The position numbers were made by a program, and so were the translations under genes. Below the pieces are notes generated by a model. The model searched no databases and was not told the DNA's origin. It saw only the letters and a program-made list of their open reading frames with translations. From an uncultured Desulfovibrio sp. (GTDB lineage: Bacteria; Desulfobacterota; Desulfovibrionia; Desulfovibrionales; Desulfovibrionaceae), in the NCBI GenBank assembly GCA_913060505.1, contig CAJXRQ010000008.1:1-64000 (forward strand): a stretch of DNA of 64,000 nt. Direction: 5' to 3'. Each line of letters starts with the position of its first letter. Position 1 is the stretch's first letter. Positions 34,203-43,111 of this stretch are shown in pieces.

Positions 34203-35249
34203 CTACTTGGTGCGGATTTCAACCCTTCTGTTGAGCCTGCGGCCTTCCTTGGTGCCGTTGTCATACTTGGGCTTGGTCTCGCCATAGCCCACGGATTCCA
34301 GTCGCCCGGAATCAATGCCATTCTCGATGAGCCACTTGGTCACGGAGTTGGCACGGCGCTCGGAAAGTCCCTGGTTGTAGGCCTCGGCACCGGTGGAGTC
34401 GGTGTGACCTTCAATGAAGTAGCTGGCCGAATGGTTGTCGTCCAGAATCATCTTGGCCTGCTCGAGGATGGGGATCATCTCGTCTGTTATCTGGTATTTG
34501 TCGAACCCGAAGTGCAGGTCGAAGGTGATGACTTCGGCATCAGGTGCCGGTGCCGGTGCCGGTGCCGGAGCAGCGCCCATTTCATCATAGAACACGTCTT
34601 TCACGTACTGGTCGAGCGTAGCGTCACAGGTCAGCGCTTCGGCGTCCGCATTTACGGAGCAGCGGGAGAGAGCGCGGATTTCATCGATAACCATCTGCCC
34701 GGCAGCAGAGTCGGCATAACTGACCACATGGATGCACAGGTGGTCGCCGTACTTTGCATACAGACCCTTGGCCTGGGCAACGGGATCGGCGCCAATGTTG
34801 GACGCGCCGTCCGTAAAAATGATCAGGGCAGTACGTCCCTTCATGCCGGAAATGACCGGGTCGATATCCATGAGCCCGTCGCCCATGGGGGTTTGACGGC
34901 CGAAGATGTCGAAGTCGGAATTGATTCCTGCCACGGCGCTCTTCATGGCGGCCTTGGAATACGGTTTCGGGGCAAGTTTGGAATCGAACGGGGCGAACAT
35001 GAACAGGGAACCGTCGTACCCCAGTTCGGGGATACGGTCGCTCATGCGGGTCAGGGTGTCCTTGGCCATGTCGATTTTCTTCATGCCGGAAGCTTCATAG
35101 GTTTGCGCCATGGAGCCTGAATGGTCTACGAAGAGTATGAAGTTGTCGATTTTCTTTACCATTTTTGCGGAGGCCACAGCCGGAAATGCCAGCATGATGG
35201 CCATGGCCGCAACAACAGCGGGATGGAGAATGTTTTTGCATTTGATCAT
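34203..35249 (-). CDS. VWA domain-OmpA domain fusion protein, exported
   Basis: 348 residues. After a signal peptide (cleavage near AVASA) comes a von Willebrand factor A domain whose metal-ion site DxSxS is intact (Asp42, Ser44, Ser46 in FVDHSGSM) with further MIDAS parts (TPMGDGL; IIFTDGASN). Two cysteines (LSRCSV, LTCDAT) may form a disulfide. An alanine-proline linker leads to a C-terminal OmpA peptidoglycan-binding domain (IEGHTDSTGAEAYNQGLSERRA; GYGETKP). It is thus probably a cell-wall-anchored periplasmic or outer-membrane adhesion or scaffold protein. ATG 35249 has AAAGGAG upstream. Confidence 0.9.
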   Translation of the reverse strand: MIKCKNILHPAVVAAMAIMLAFPAVASAKMVKKIDNFILFVDHSGSMAQTYEASGMKKIDMAKDTLTRMSDRIPELGYDGSLFMFAPFDSKLAPKPYSKAAMKSAVAGINSDFDIFGRQTPMGDGLMDIDPVISGMKGRTALIIFTDGASNIGADPVAQAKGLYAKYGDHLCIHVVSYADSAAGQMVIDEIRALSRCSVNADAEALTCDATLDQYVKDVFYDEMGAAPAPAPAPAPDAEVITFDLHFGFDKYQITDEMIPILEQAKMILDDNHSASYFIEGHTDSTGAEAYNQGLSERRANSVTKWLIENGIDSGRLESVGYGETKPKYDNGTKEGRRLNRRVEIRTK

Positions 35250-35515
35250 GGATAACTCCTTTCCATTGAATTCATACTATAAGGCGGCCTGTTACAAAAA
35301 TCCTTCATGTTTTGCTGTAAACAAGTTTCTCCCACCAAGCAACAGTCTAACAATAATAATAACGGAAACTCTGTTTGAAGGCAGGCCTAAAATCGGGCAT
35401 ATCCTTAACCTTGCGAAGCTGGCGGCAACAGCGTATAAAAAACCGGTTTATGCAAAGCGCGGCAAGGGCTTAACGTCCGCTGCGCCTCAAGAGCAAGCAA
35501 ACGCAAGGAGCGGAT
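35250..35515. other. Divergent intergenic region between the VWA-OmpA gene and hldD
   Basis: 266 bases holding the start regions of two divergent genes. On the minus strand a TATAGT is visible near 35280 as a weak -10 candidate for the VWA-OmpA gene. The hldD side contains AT-rich DNA (AATAATAATAA) and TAAAAT near 35390, with no clear -35. No other gene is seen; AAGGAG just before ATG 35516 is the hldD ribosome binding site. Confidence 0.5.
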
Positions 35516-36493
35516 ATGTATATAGTCACGGGCGGCGCCGGGTTCATCGGCAGCGCAATGGTCTGGAAACTCAACCAGATGGGCATCGACGACATTCTCG
35601 TGGTGGACAATCTTTCCACGACGGAGAAGTGGAAGAATCTGGTCAACCTTCGTTATGAGGACTATCTGCACCGTGACCAGTTCCTCAAATTTGTGGTGGA
35701 AGGGGATGACCCCTTTGAAACCGAAGCGGTCATCCATATGGGCGCCTGCTCCTCGACCACAGAGCGGGATGCGGATTTCCTTATGGAAAATAACTACCGC
35801 TATACCCAGATGGTGTGCCGTTTCTGCCTGCAAAACGAGGCGCGTTTCATCAACGCCTCCAGTGCGGCGACCTATGGTGGAGGCGAATTCGGTTTCGACG
35901 ACGACCATGATGGTATTTCCCGACTCAAACCGCTGAACATGTACGGCTACTCCAAGCAGCTTTTCGACCTCTGGGCCAAACGTGCTGACGTGCTGGACAG
36001 GATTGTCTGCCTCAAGTTTTTCAATGTCTTCGGTCCCAACGAATATCACAAGGACGACATGCGCAGCGTTATCTGCAAGGCATTCACGCAGATCAACGAA
36101 ACCGGCAAGCTCAATTTGTTCAAATCGTACCGGGACGATTACCCGCACGGCGGACAGAAGCGGGACTTCGTGTACATCAAGGACTGCGTGGACATTATGG
36201 CCTGGCTGCTTGAGAACCCCGAGGTGGGCGGCATTTTCAATGTGGGAACGGGAACGGCCCGGACCTGGAAGGATCTGGCCAACTCCGTGTTTGCGGCCAT
36301 GGAACGTGAACCGGAAATCGGGTTCATCGAAATGCCGGAATCCATCCGGGACAAGTATCAGTATTTTACGCAGGCAAACATGCAGAAGTTGCGCGATGCC
36401 GGATATACCGCGCCCATGACTTCGCTTGAGGATGCCGCAGCCGATTACGTGCAGAATTATCTGGCACAGGACGATCCCTATCTGAAGCCCTAG
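35516..36493 (+). CDS. hldD: ADP-L-glycero-D-manno-heptose 6-epimerase
   Basis: 325-residue short-chain dehydrogenase/reductase-type epimerase producing ADP-L-glycero-D-manno-heptose for the lipopolysaccharide core. It has the NADP-binding GGAGFIG motif at the N-terminus, the family segment NLSTTEKWKNLV, and the catalytic Tyr-Lys pair in NMYGYSKQLFD. Length is normal for HldD (RfaD). It is 15 bases ahead of lptD, so core synthesis and LPS export are linked in one transcript. Confidence 0.95.
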   Translation: MYIVTGGAGFIGSAMVWKLNQMGIDDILVVDNLSTTEKWKNLVNLRYEDYLHRDQFLKFVVEGDDPFETEAVIHMGACSSTTERDADFLMENNYRYTQMVCRFCLQNEARFINASSAATYGGGEFGFDDDHDGISRLKPLNMYGYSKQLFDLWAKRADVLDRIVCLKFFNVFGPNEYHKDDMRSVICKAFTQINETGKLNLFKSYRDDYPHGGQKRDFVYIKDCVDIMAWLLENPEVGGIFNVGTGTARTWKDLANSVFAAMEREPEIGFIEMPESIRDKYQYFTQANMQKLRDAGYTAPMTSLEDAAADYVQNYLAQDDPYLKP

Positions 36494-36508
36494 GGCAACG
36501 AGGACCGT

Positions 36509-38890
36509 TTGAAACTTCGATCTTCACGATACCTGTTCGTTGCGGTAATCATCGCCGCGCTTCTGCTTTGCCTGCCTCTGACCATGCTGGGTGATGGAAG
36601 ACGCGTGTCGCAGATTCAGCGCTACGTTCCCCACACTGATTTGCCCAAGACTCAGGAAACTGAAAAGTGGACTTTTGTCGCGGACAAGGTGACCGGCGAT
36701 CATACCAGTGAATATCTTCAGGCCGAAGGTAACTGCACCCTGGCCATGGGTGAGGATTCCGTACGTGCGGATTTTGCCCGCTATTACCAGTCAACGGGTT
36801 GGGTTTATCTCAAAGGACATATCCGGGCAAAATGGCAGGGAGATTTTCTGGAAGCGGACGAGGCCGAATTTGACCTGAACAACAAGCTGGGCTGGCTCAA
36901 GAATGGTCGTGTTTTCGTGGCCAAGCCGCATGTCTATGTGCAGGCTGAACATGTGGAGCGCCACCCCGGCGATACCTATTCGTTCAAGAACGCCCGCGTC
37001 ACGCGTTGTAGTGGGGAAACACCTGCATGGTCCCTTACTGCCAGTCGTGGCGACATCAATCTTGACGGCAATGTGCGTGTCTACCATAGCGCGTTTCGTA
37101 TTCACGACATTCCTGTCGCGTATCTTCCCTATGCATCACTGCCTACGGGGAAACGGCGCGAAAGTGGCTTCCTGCTGCCGGAGATCGGTTCCAGCGATAA
37201 ACTCGGCTTTCGGATCAACCAGCCGTATTACTGGGCCATTAATGACGAGGCCGATGCTACTTTCTACGAACACTGGATGAGCAAGCGCGGGCTGATGCAG
37301 GGCGTGGAATTGCGCTATGTGCCGGATACCAACACCAAAGCCATGGTGCTGGGCACGTGGTTGTATGACGATAAAGTGCATAATACCGAAGCCGATGAGA
37401 GCAGCAACCTGGACGACGATGGCCTGACTCGTCCCAACCGCAACCGGTGGTGGGCCGTGGGTAAATACGATGGATGGCTCGGCAGTCCGCAATGGAAGCT
37501 GCGAGCGGACATCGATCTTGTTTCCGACCAGAACTATTTGCGCGAATTCAAGAGTGGTTCCACCGGCTTTTCCGCCATGCGTAAACAGTTTATCGATCAA
37601 TTTGGCCGTGACATCGACGATATCGACGACTCCAACCGCACCAGCCGAATCTATCTTTCCCGCAGTTGGGATCGGTTGGGTGTGGCCGGTAAAGTGGAGT
37701 ACCATCAGAATCTTGAATATATGAACGGCAATGGGGATAGTGACAAAAATCCCTCCATCCAGACCTTGCCGGAGCTGGATGTTTTTGCCTGGAAAGATTC
37801 CATTCCGGGGACACCGTTGGAATTTGAAGGCGGAGCAAAATATGACTATTTTACCAGTAATTACGGAGCAAAAGGACACCGGCTGGATTTGAATCCGTCT
37901 ATCAGTCTGCCCGTTCGTACGCGCTATTTGACGTTTATTCCCAAGGGAACCGTGCGCCAGACGTGGTATTATACAGACCATCAGGATGATACCGGTGAAC
38001 GTGAAATTTCCCGATTTAACGTGGAAGACAGCACGGATACGGAGACCGGCTTCAAGTCGCGCTTCAACTGGGAAGGGGGCGCCTCCCTGTTCTCGGAACT
38101 GGAGCGCATTTATCAATTGAACGAGCCGGTGCGGCCTACCTTGTCCAATGCCGGGATGAGCCGCTGGGTCAGTCTGCGCCATGCCATCACACCCCGTGTT
38201 GAATACACCTACAGCCCGAACCTGACCGGCCAGTCCGAGCTTCCCTATTTTGATACCCGTGACCGGCTCAAAGGTACCAACAAGGTCACATATTCGCTGA
38301 ACAGCTCTTTTGACCGCAAACGTGAGCGTGTAGTCATGGTTGCGGATGATCAGGGAAATGAAGTTCCGGTGCTCAAGACGGATTATCTTGATTTCCTGAC
38401 ATTTCGTCTGGAACAGTCCTATGACCGTAATGAAGCCACGCGTAATGACATGCGCTCGTCCTATGAGCTCCGTCCATTCTCGGACTTTCTGGCCGAAGTC
38501 ATGCTTCGCCCTGCTGAATTGGTTTCCTTATCCATGCGGGCATGGTATTCGCCGTATCTTGGATCCATCACCGAGCATGAACATATGCTCCGATTGTATA
38601 AGGACGGCCTGGGTGAAGTGTATGCCGGGCTGGACTTCCGCGAGCCAGTGGATGAATATGCGCGATATCGTGACGACCGCATGAGCATTTTGCGGCTTGG
38701 CGGCAAATGGAATTTCGCAAACAATTTGGAACTGGGTGTGGATTGGCGACAGAATCTTGAAAATGGCAAAAACGTGGAGACTTCAATGAACCTTCGTTGG
38801 AGACGGGAATGCTACGACGTGATTTTCTATGTAAAGTCTGAAACAAGCGACACCTCGTACGGTCTCAAATTCGACCTTTTCAATTTCTGA
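36509..38890 (+). CDS. lptD: LPS-assembly outer membrane protein LptD
   Basis: 793-residue outer-membrane protein that inserts lipopolysaccharide in the outer leaflet. An N-terminal hydrophobic export signal is followed by an OstA/LptA-like periplasmic domain (DKVTGDHTSEYLQAEGNCTLAMGEDSVRADFARYY, residues about 55-190) and a large C-terminal beta-barrel domain rich in alternating aromatic strands and ending in DLFNF with a terminal phenylalanine. TTG 36509 is the proposed start, giving MKLRSSRYLFV with AGGA just upstream. Cysteines are scarce, so the four-cysteine disulfide pattern of enteric LptD is absent. Confidence 0.9.
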   Translation: MKLRSSRYLFVAVIIAALLLCLPLTMLGDGRRVSQIQRYVPHTDLPKTQETEKWTFVADKVTGDHTSEYLQAEGNCTLAMGEDSVRADFARYYQSTGWVYLKGHIRAKWQGDFLEADEAEFDLNNKLGWLKNGRVFVAKPHVYVQAEHVERHPGDTYSFKNARVTRCSGETPAWSLTASRGDINLDGNVRVYHSAFRIHDIPVAYLPYASLPTGKRRESGFLLPEIGSSDKLGFRINQPYYWAINDEADATFYEHWMSKRGLMQGVELRYVPDTNTKAMVLGTWLYDDKVHNTEADESSNLDDDGLTRPNRNRWWAVGKYDGWLGSPQWKLRADIDLVSDQNYLREFKSGSTGFSAMRKQFIDQFGRDIDDIDDSNRTSRIYLSRSWDRLGVAGKVEYHQNLEYMNGNGDSDKNPSIQTLPELDVFAWKDSIPGTPLEFEGGAKYDYFTSNYGAKGHRLDLNPSISLPVRTRYLTFIPKGTVRQTWYYTDHQDDTGEREISRFNVEDSTDTETGFKSRFNWEGGASLFSELERIYQLNEPVRPTLSNAGMSRWVSLRHAITPRVEYTYSPNLTGQSELPYFDTRDRLKGTNKVTYSLNSSFDRKRERVVMVADDQGNEVPVLKTDYLDFLTFRLEQSYDRNEATRNDMRSSYELRPFSDFLAEVMLRPAELVSLSMRAWYSPYLGSITEHEHMLRLYKDGLGEVYAGLDFREPVDEYARYRDDRMSILRLGGKWNFANNLELGVDWRQNLENGKNVETSMNLRWRRECYDVIFYVKSETSDTSYGLKFDLFNF

Positions 38891-38905
38891 TAGCAGGGAG
38901 CTGCC

Positions 38906-40843
38906 ATGCCTGAACGCGTTTCCATACGTCCTTTGCCACCTGCCTTGCGAAACCAGATTGCGGCTGGTGAGGTGGTGGAACGCCCGGCCAGTGTGGTCAA
39001 GGAATTGGTAGAGAACAGCTTGGATGCCGGTGCCGAACGGGTGGACGTCACGCTGGAGCAGGGAGGCCGTTCGCTCATCGTCGTGCAGGACGATGGATTC
39101 GGTGTACCGGCTGATGAGTTGTCGCTGGCTGTGACGCGCCATGCTACCAGCAAGATTCGCGAAGCGTCCGATCTCGTGTCCATCGGTTCGTTCGGTTTTC
39201 GCGGCGAGGCTTTGCCCAGCATTGCCTCGGTTTCGAAATTTAAAATGACATCCAAACCCCGGGACGGGGAAGAAGCTTCTTTTCTGGAAGTGAATGCCGG
39301 AGAGATTCACGAGCAGGGACCTGCAGCCCTGTCCGCCGGAACTCGCGTCGAAGTGCGCGGACTGTTTTCAAACGTCCCGGCACGGCTCAAATTCCTGAAG
39401 ACCGAAACCACGGAAAATCGTCGTTGTCACGATACGCTCATGCGCATCAGCCTTGCGCATCCTGAAGCAGGATTCACATTGACCGTGAACGGCAGGGAAT
39501 CCTTCCGGCTCCCACCCGAACAGGATCTGTGCGCACGCATAGGAACATTCTGGCCTTCAAGCGTGTGCGAGGGATTACGCCCGTTTGACGTGACGCGGGA
39601 AGATTACCGGGCCCATGGACTGGCTGGATTGCCGGCCTTTGCCCAGAGCCGGGGTGATCGGATTCTGTTGTTCGTGAACGGTCGTCCCGTATCGGACAAG
39701 GTCATGTTGCAGGCTGTTCGTCAGGCATATCGCGGCATGCTGTTATCCCGCGAATATCCTCAGGTTTTGCTTTTTCTGGAATTGCCTGCGGATCAGGTGG
39801 ACGTGAATGTGCACCCTGCAAAAATGGAAGTGCGTTTCATGGATGAAAGCGCCGTGTTCGCCACTATTCGAAGGGCCATCATGCAGGCTGTTTCCGCGCC
39901 CGATCCGGCTGCCGCGGCAACAGAACACGGCCCCGTCGCTTCGGGAGCCGTTTTTTCGGCCGAGTCAACAGCTCCTTATGGCCGGACTGAACATTCATCC
40001 GGCAACGGATTTTCCGACGGCAGTATTCCGGGTGACTCCGGGGCAGTGCCTGCAGGGCCGGGAAATACGTCCTCCCGGACGGAAGACGGGCTGCTTGGGC
40101 AGAGTTTTTCCTCTTACCGGGAATTCAAGGCCGTTGTGAACGAGCCTGTGGCTCATCCTGCCGACTTGCCGTTTTCCATGCAGGATCAATCGGCTGATGC
40201 CGTCGAGTCTACGGAGCATAATGTGGATTCCGTGACGGGCAGCTTTTCTTCCATGGAAGCGGGAGATGTGACAACCGCTCGTTCCATGACTCTGGCCGGA
40301 ACCGATATTACATATTTAGGGCAGTTCGCCGATACCTACCTGATCCTCAAACAGGGCGGCCAACTCATGCTGGTGGACCAGCATGCGGCGCACGAGCGCG
40401 TATTGCTGCATGTCATGCGCGCACAACGTACCAGTGGAAATTCGCAACCGTTGGCCGTACCTCTTGAAATCCCCTTGCACCCAAGCGAGGCCGAGCAGTT
40501 GCAAGACATTTGGACCGAGCTTCGATCCATGGGGTTTTTGTTGGAAATGGACGGGGCGCAACGCGTGCTGGTCAAGGGAATTCCGCCCACACTTGAAACT
40601 GGCCAGGCTCGCGAATACCTGAGGGACGTTCTGGCCTGCAAATCCGGGGGGCTTGATGCCCTTTGGACCATGCTGTCCTGCAAGTCGGCCATCAAGGCCG
40701 GACAACCGTTGGCTCATGATGAAGTCATGGCCTTGCTCGAAGCGTGGCTGGCCACGCCTGACCATGATTTTTGCCCGCACGGTAGACCCGCCGTCATACG
40801 CTGGAGTGTGGGCGACCTCGAGCGACTTTTTAAACGGAAGTAA
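38906..40843 (+). CDS. mutL: DNA mismatch repair protein MutL
   Basis: 645 residues. The N-terminal GHKL ATPase is intact (IAAGEVVERPASVVKELVENSLDAGA, VQDDGFG, GSFGFRGEALPSI), followed by a variable Ser/Pro/Gly-rich linker around residues 330-450 and the C-terminal dimerisation/endonuclease domain. That domain has the metal-site motif starting at Asp491 (DQHAAHERVLLH), CKSAIKAGQPL and CPHGRP, so it is of the nicking type used by bacteria without MutH. One departure: the last Glu of the DQHAX2EX4E motif is His502. It follows lptD by 15 bases and precedes alr by 6. Confidence 0.96.
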   Translation: MPERVSIRPLPPALRNQIAAGEVVERPASVVKELVENSLDAGAERVDVTLEQGGRSLIVVQDDGFGVPADELSLAVTRHATSKIREASDLVSIGSFGFRGEALPSIASVSKFKMTSKPRDGEEASFLEVNAGEIHEQGPAALSAGTRVEVRGLFSNVPARLKFLKTETTENRRCHDTLMRISLAHPEAGFTLTVNGRESFRLPPEQDLCARIGTFWPSSVCEGLRPFDVTREDYRAHGLAGLPAFAQSRGDRILLFVNGRPVSDKVMLQAVRQAYRGMLLSREYPQVLLFLELPADQVDVNVHPAKMEVRFMDESAVFATIRRAIMQAVSAPDPAAAATEHGPVASGAVFSAESTAPYGRTEHSSGNGFSDGSIPGDSGAVPAGPGNTSSRTEDGLLGQSFSSYREFKAVVNEPVAHPADLPFSMQDQSADAVESTEHNVDSVTGSFSSMEAGDVTTARSMTLAGTDITYLGQFADTYLILKQGGQLMLVDQHAAHERVLLHVMRAQRTSGNSQPLAVPLEIPLHPSEAEQLQDIWTELRSMGFLLEMDGAQRVLVKGIPPTLETGQAREYLRDVLACKSGGLDALWTMLSCKSAIKAGQPLAHDEVMALLEAWLATPDHDFCPHGRPAVIRWSVGDLERLFKRK

Positions 40844-40849
40844 ACAGCT

Positions 40850-41974
40850 ATGATCGAATACTCGAAAGTGGAGGTTCAGGTTGATCTTGGCGCGGTACGG
40901 CACAACTACCGCGAAATGACCAAAGCCGGAACCCGGCTTATCGCCGTGGTCAAATCCGATGCCTATGGGCACGGAGCCCGGGAAGTGGCCGAAGCCCTGG
41001 AAGAAGAGGGAGCTGATTCCTTTGCCGTGGGATATGTGCATGAGGGGCACATGTTGCGCGAATCCGGCTGCCGGGGGCGAATCATCAGTTTACTGGGACC
41101 GGCGGACAACGACGACGTGTCCTGTCTTTCTCAGGGAAACATCATCCCGTTCGTTGGCCATTTTGATACCTTGCACATGCTTGCCGGACAGAGCACCAGG
41201 CCGCTCGACATCGCTTTGAAATTCGATACGGGAATGTCCCGTCTCGGATTCAAGCGTGCGGATCTCGGCAACCTGCTGGATTTTTTGCATGCCCATCCAC
41301 AGTTGCGCCCGGTCATGGTTTCCTCGCACCTTGCGTCTTCTGACGAACCTGATCAGGATTCGCTCACACATTCACAATTGGCCGTTTTTAACGAAGTTGT
41401 GGATACGGTTCGTCAGGCCGGATTTTCCGTGGAAGCCAATCTTTCCAATTCCGCTGCGATTCTGGGCCATCAGCACTGTCGGTGCGACTCGCAGCGGGTG
41501 GGAATCACCTTATACGGTGGGAACCCGTTTGCCGGGACGTCCCGCGCGGAACTGGGGGCGAACATCCGCCCGACCATGGCCGTGACTGCGCCCGTGCTGC
41601 ACGTGCACACGCTGGAAAAGGGGCAAGGCATCAGCTACGGCCATACCTATGTTGCGGACCACCCCATCACTGTGGCGGTCGTGGGCGCAGGCTATGCGGA
41701 TTGCTACAGCCGCGGCCTGTCCAATGCCGGGTTCATGAACGCCGCCGGAGTCCGTGTGCCGATCGTGGGCCGGATCTGCATGCAGATGGCATGTGTTGAC
41801 GTCTCGGCCCTGGCCGGGCAGGGTGTCGATCTGCACGTTGGCGACTGCGTCCATCTGCTGGGCGGCGAAGGCCCAGGACGTGTGGACATCCATGAACTGG
41901 CTTCGTGGTGGGGGACCATTACCTATGAAGTTTTATGCTTGCTGGGCATGAACCGGCGGGTGTTTGCGCAATGA
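40850..41974 (+). CDS. alr: Alanine racemase
   Basis: 374-residue PLP enzyme interconverting L- and D-alanine for peptidoglycan. The N-terminal barrel has the PLP lysine Lys35 in AVVKSDAYGHGA, and the C-terminal domain has the catalytic-tyrosine region (GISYGHTYVADHPITVAVVGAGYADCYSRGLSN) and VGRICMQMACVDVS. Length is normal. The ribosome binding site before ATG 40850 is weak, and translation is probably coupled to mutL. Confidence 0.95.
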   Translation: MIEYSKVEVQVDLGAVRHNYREMTKAGTRLIAVVKSDAYGHGAREVAEALEEEGADSFAVGYVHEGHMLRESGCRGRIISLLGPADNDDVSCLSQGNIIPFVGHFDTLHMLAGQSTRPLDIALKFDTGMSRLGFKRADLGNLLDFLHAHPQLRPVMVSSHLASSDEPDQDSLTHSQLAVFNEVVDTVRQAGFSVEANLSNSAAILGHQHCRCDSQRVGITLYGGNPFAGTSRAELGANIRPTMAVTAPVLHVHTLEKGQGISYGHTYVADHPITVAVVGAGYADCYSRGLSNAGFMNAAGVRVPIVGRICMQMACVDVSALAGQGVDLHVGDCVHLLGGEGPGRVDIHELASWWGTITYEVLCLLGMNRRVFAQ

Positions 41975-41993
41975 TTGCAAAGGAGAATATGTC

Positions 41994-42197
41994 ATGAATT
42001 GGGTGGTTGCAGAAAGCTATCCCGTAGAGGAGATGGAAAAGGAAGGCGTGAGCCCTGCATGGTTGCGCAAGCGCTGGGAAGATACGGCCGACGACATGGC
42101 CCTGATTCCCGAGGCAAACGTTCGGGTGGAAATCCGTAACGGCGTTTGCTTTATCGAAGTGTCGGACGTGATGATGTCCTGCTTGCGCGGCATGTAA
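41994..42197 (+). CDS. Small hypothetical protein downstream of alr
   Basis: 67-residue acidic soluble protein of unknown function. AAGGAG lies 8 bases before ATG 41994, and a strong terminator follows the stop codon, so the gene looks genuine and is the last of the hldD-lptD-mutL-alr unit. The sequence has an N-terminal helix-like part (VEEMEKEGVSPAWLRKRWEDTADDM) and beta-like segments (VRVEIRNGVCFIEVSDVMMSCL) with two cysteines. No family is recognised. Confidence 0.7.
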   Translation: MNWVVAESYPVEEMEKEGVSPAWLRKRWEDTADDMALIPEANVRVEIRNGVCFIEVSDVMMSCLRGM

Positions 42198-42230
42198 TTG
42201 AAACACTTTTTATTTGCCCGAAAAAGGTAG

Positions 42231-42269
42231 GGAATTCTCCCGGATTGCTGGGGGAATTCCTTTTTTTTT
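42231..42269 (+). terminator. Terminator of the hldD-alr unit
   Basis: GGAATTCTCCC pairs with GGGGGAATTCC (about 10 bp with one bulge) across a short loop, followed by nine T residues at 42261-42269. Confidence 0.9.
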
Positions 42270-42301
42270 ATTGGGAAATGTTATCCTGAAGCGGGGGAAT
42301 A

Positions 42302-42332
42302 TTGACATCCATCCGTTCGCTGGGAATATAAT
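42302..42332 (+). promoter_or_regulatory. Sigma-70-type promoter upstream of a small membrane protein gene
   Basis: TTGACA at 42302-42307 and TATAAT at 42327-42332 both match consensus. The spacer is 19 bases, longer than ideal; using AATATA at 42325 gives 17. The start codon of the next gene is about 58 bases further on. Confidence 0.6.
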
Positions 42333-42389
42333 GAAGCCTGTGTCCTGAGTCCGGAGGGAGAGTTTGTTTACAACGGGAAACGGTGTGCC

Positions 42390-42620
42390 ATGCAACAGAA
42401 AGCGGAAGGTTCTGTTTCTATGCCAACACGGCTATTGGTGAGCAGGGTGCTTGGAGGACTGAGCGGCATGGCCGTCGGTCTTGCTTGTGGTGCTCGCGCC
42501 AACGATGAGTTTCTGACCATTTTTTTTGGCGTCATGGGAGCTTTTCTGGGGTTCAATATCGGTCTGGTACGTTCGGTTGCCGCCGGTTTGACTGTTTTGC
42601 TTCTGATCTATCTTTTTTGA
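42390..42620 (+). CDS. Small hypothetical membrane protein
   Basis: 76-residue protein with two glycine-rich hydrophobic segments (LLVSRVLGGLSGMAVGLACGA and IFFGVMGAFLGFNIGLVRSVAAGLTVLLLIYLF), so probably an inner-membrane hairpin protein. Not assigned to a family. ATG 42390 has only a weak GGGA upstream; ATG 42420, ten codons later and preceded by GGAAGG, is a reasonable alternative giving 66 residues. A consensus-like promoter lies just upstream, which supports expression. Confidence 0.6.
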   Translation: MQQKAEGSVSMPTRLLVSRVLGGLSGMAVGLACGARANDEFLTIFFGVMGAFLGFNIGLVRSVAAGLTVLLLIYLF

Positions 42621-42843
42621 TCCTGCTTTTTGAGGAATGTTTGTGGAGCGGCTTTTCGGGCCGTTTTTTTGTGTACGCGGCAATTGTCCTGGAGTGAACT
42701 TGATGCCCAAGGTTTTGAAAGTATAGGGCTATGTCTCCGTGGCAATTCCGTTGCTGGCGAGCGGAAAATCATTGGTGCCATAATTCATGAAAGCGTGTAT
42801 GGTGAGTTTGAGTCGTCTAAACTCTCAGCTCAGGAGTCGCGAC
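42621..42843. other. Intergenic region with a weak terminator
   Basis: CGGC and GCCG around 42649-42662 form a short stem followed by seven T residues at 42664-42670, a likely weak terminator for the small membrane protein gene. The rest up to 42843 shows no convincing gene; AGGAG just before 42844 is the next ribosome binding site. Confidence 0.45.
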
Positions 42844-43056
42844 ATGGAATACCGTAAAGAACATGGCAGTAACACGTGGCATTTCTGTCAGGATTGTTCC
42901 GAATGGCCCACCACCAGCTACAACAGCCGGGCAGGCGAACCTGCGAATGCGAAATTGTGTGACCAGTGCCGTTCCCTCAATGTTTCGGGGAGCTGTCGCA
43001 AGAACTGTGTCGTGGGGGACCACGATACTCGCCGTCCCGATGCAAACCCGGCATGA
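42844..43056 (+). CDS. Small zinc-ribbon-like protein
   Basis: 70-residue soluble protein with two CxxC knuckles, FCQDC (after HGSNTWH) and LCDQC, spaced 21 residues apart, plus a later CRKNC. This arrangement fits a zinc-binding ribbon. The pattern WHFCQDCSEWPT resembles small conserved proteins of unknown role in other bacteria. AGGAG lies 8 bases before ATG 42844; the in-frame ATG at 42787 lacks a site. DNA or RNA binding is possible but unproven. Confidence 0.7.
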   Translation: MEYRKEHGSNTWHFCQDCSEWPTTSYNSRAGEPANAKLCDQCRSLNVSGSCRKNCVVGDHDTRRPDANPA

Positions 43057-43092
43057 AAAAAGGGAAGCGCTCTGGCGCCCCCCTTCTTTTTC
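43055..43092. terminator. Likely bidirectional terminator between the zinc-ribbon gene and nfnB
   Basis: AAAAAAGGGAAGCGC and GCGCCCCCCTTCTTTTT form an imperfect stem (GCGC core, internal mismatches, then GGG/CCC) flanked by A- and T-tracts, so it could stop transcripts from both sides. Confidence 0.5.
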
Positions 43093-43111
43093 GATGAATC
43101 CGATTTCGTAG

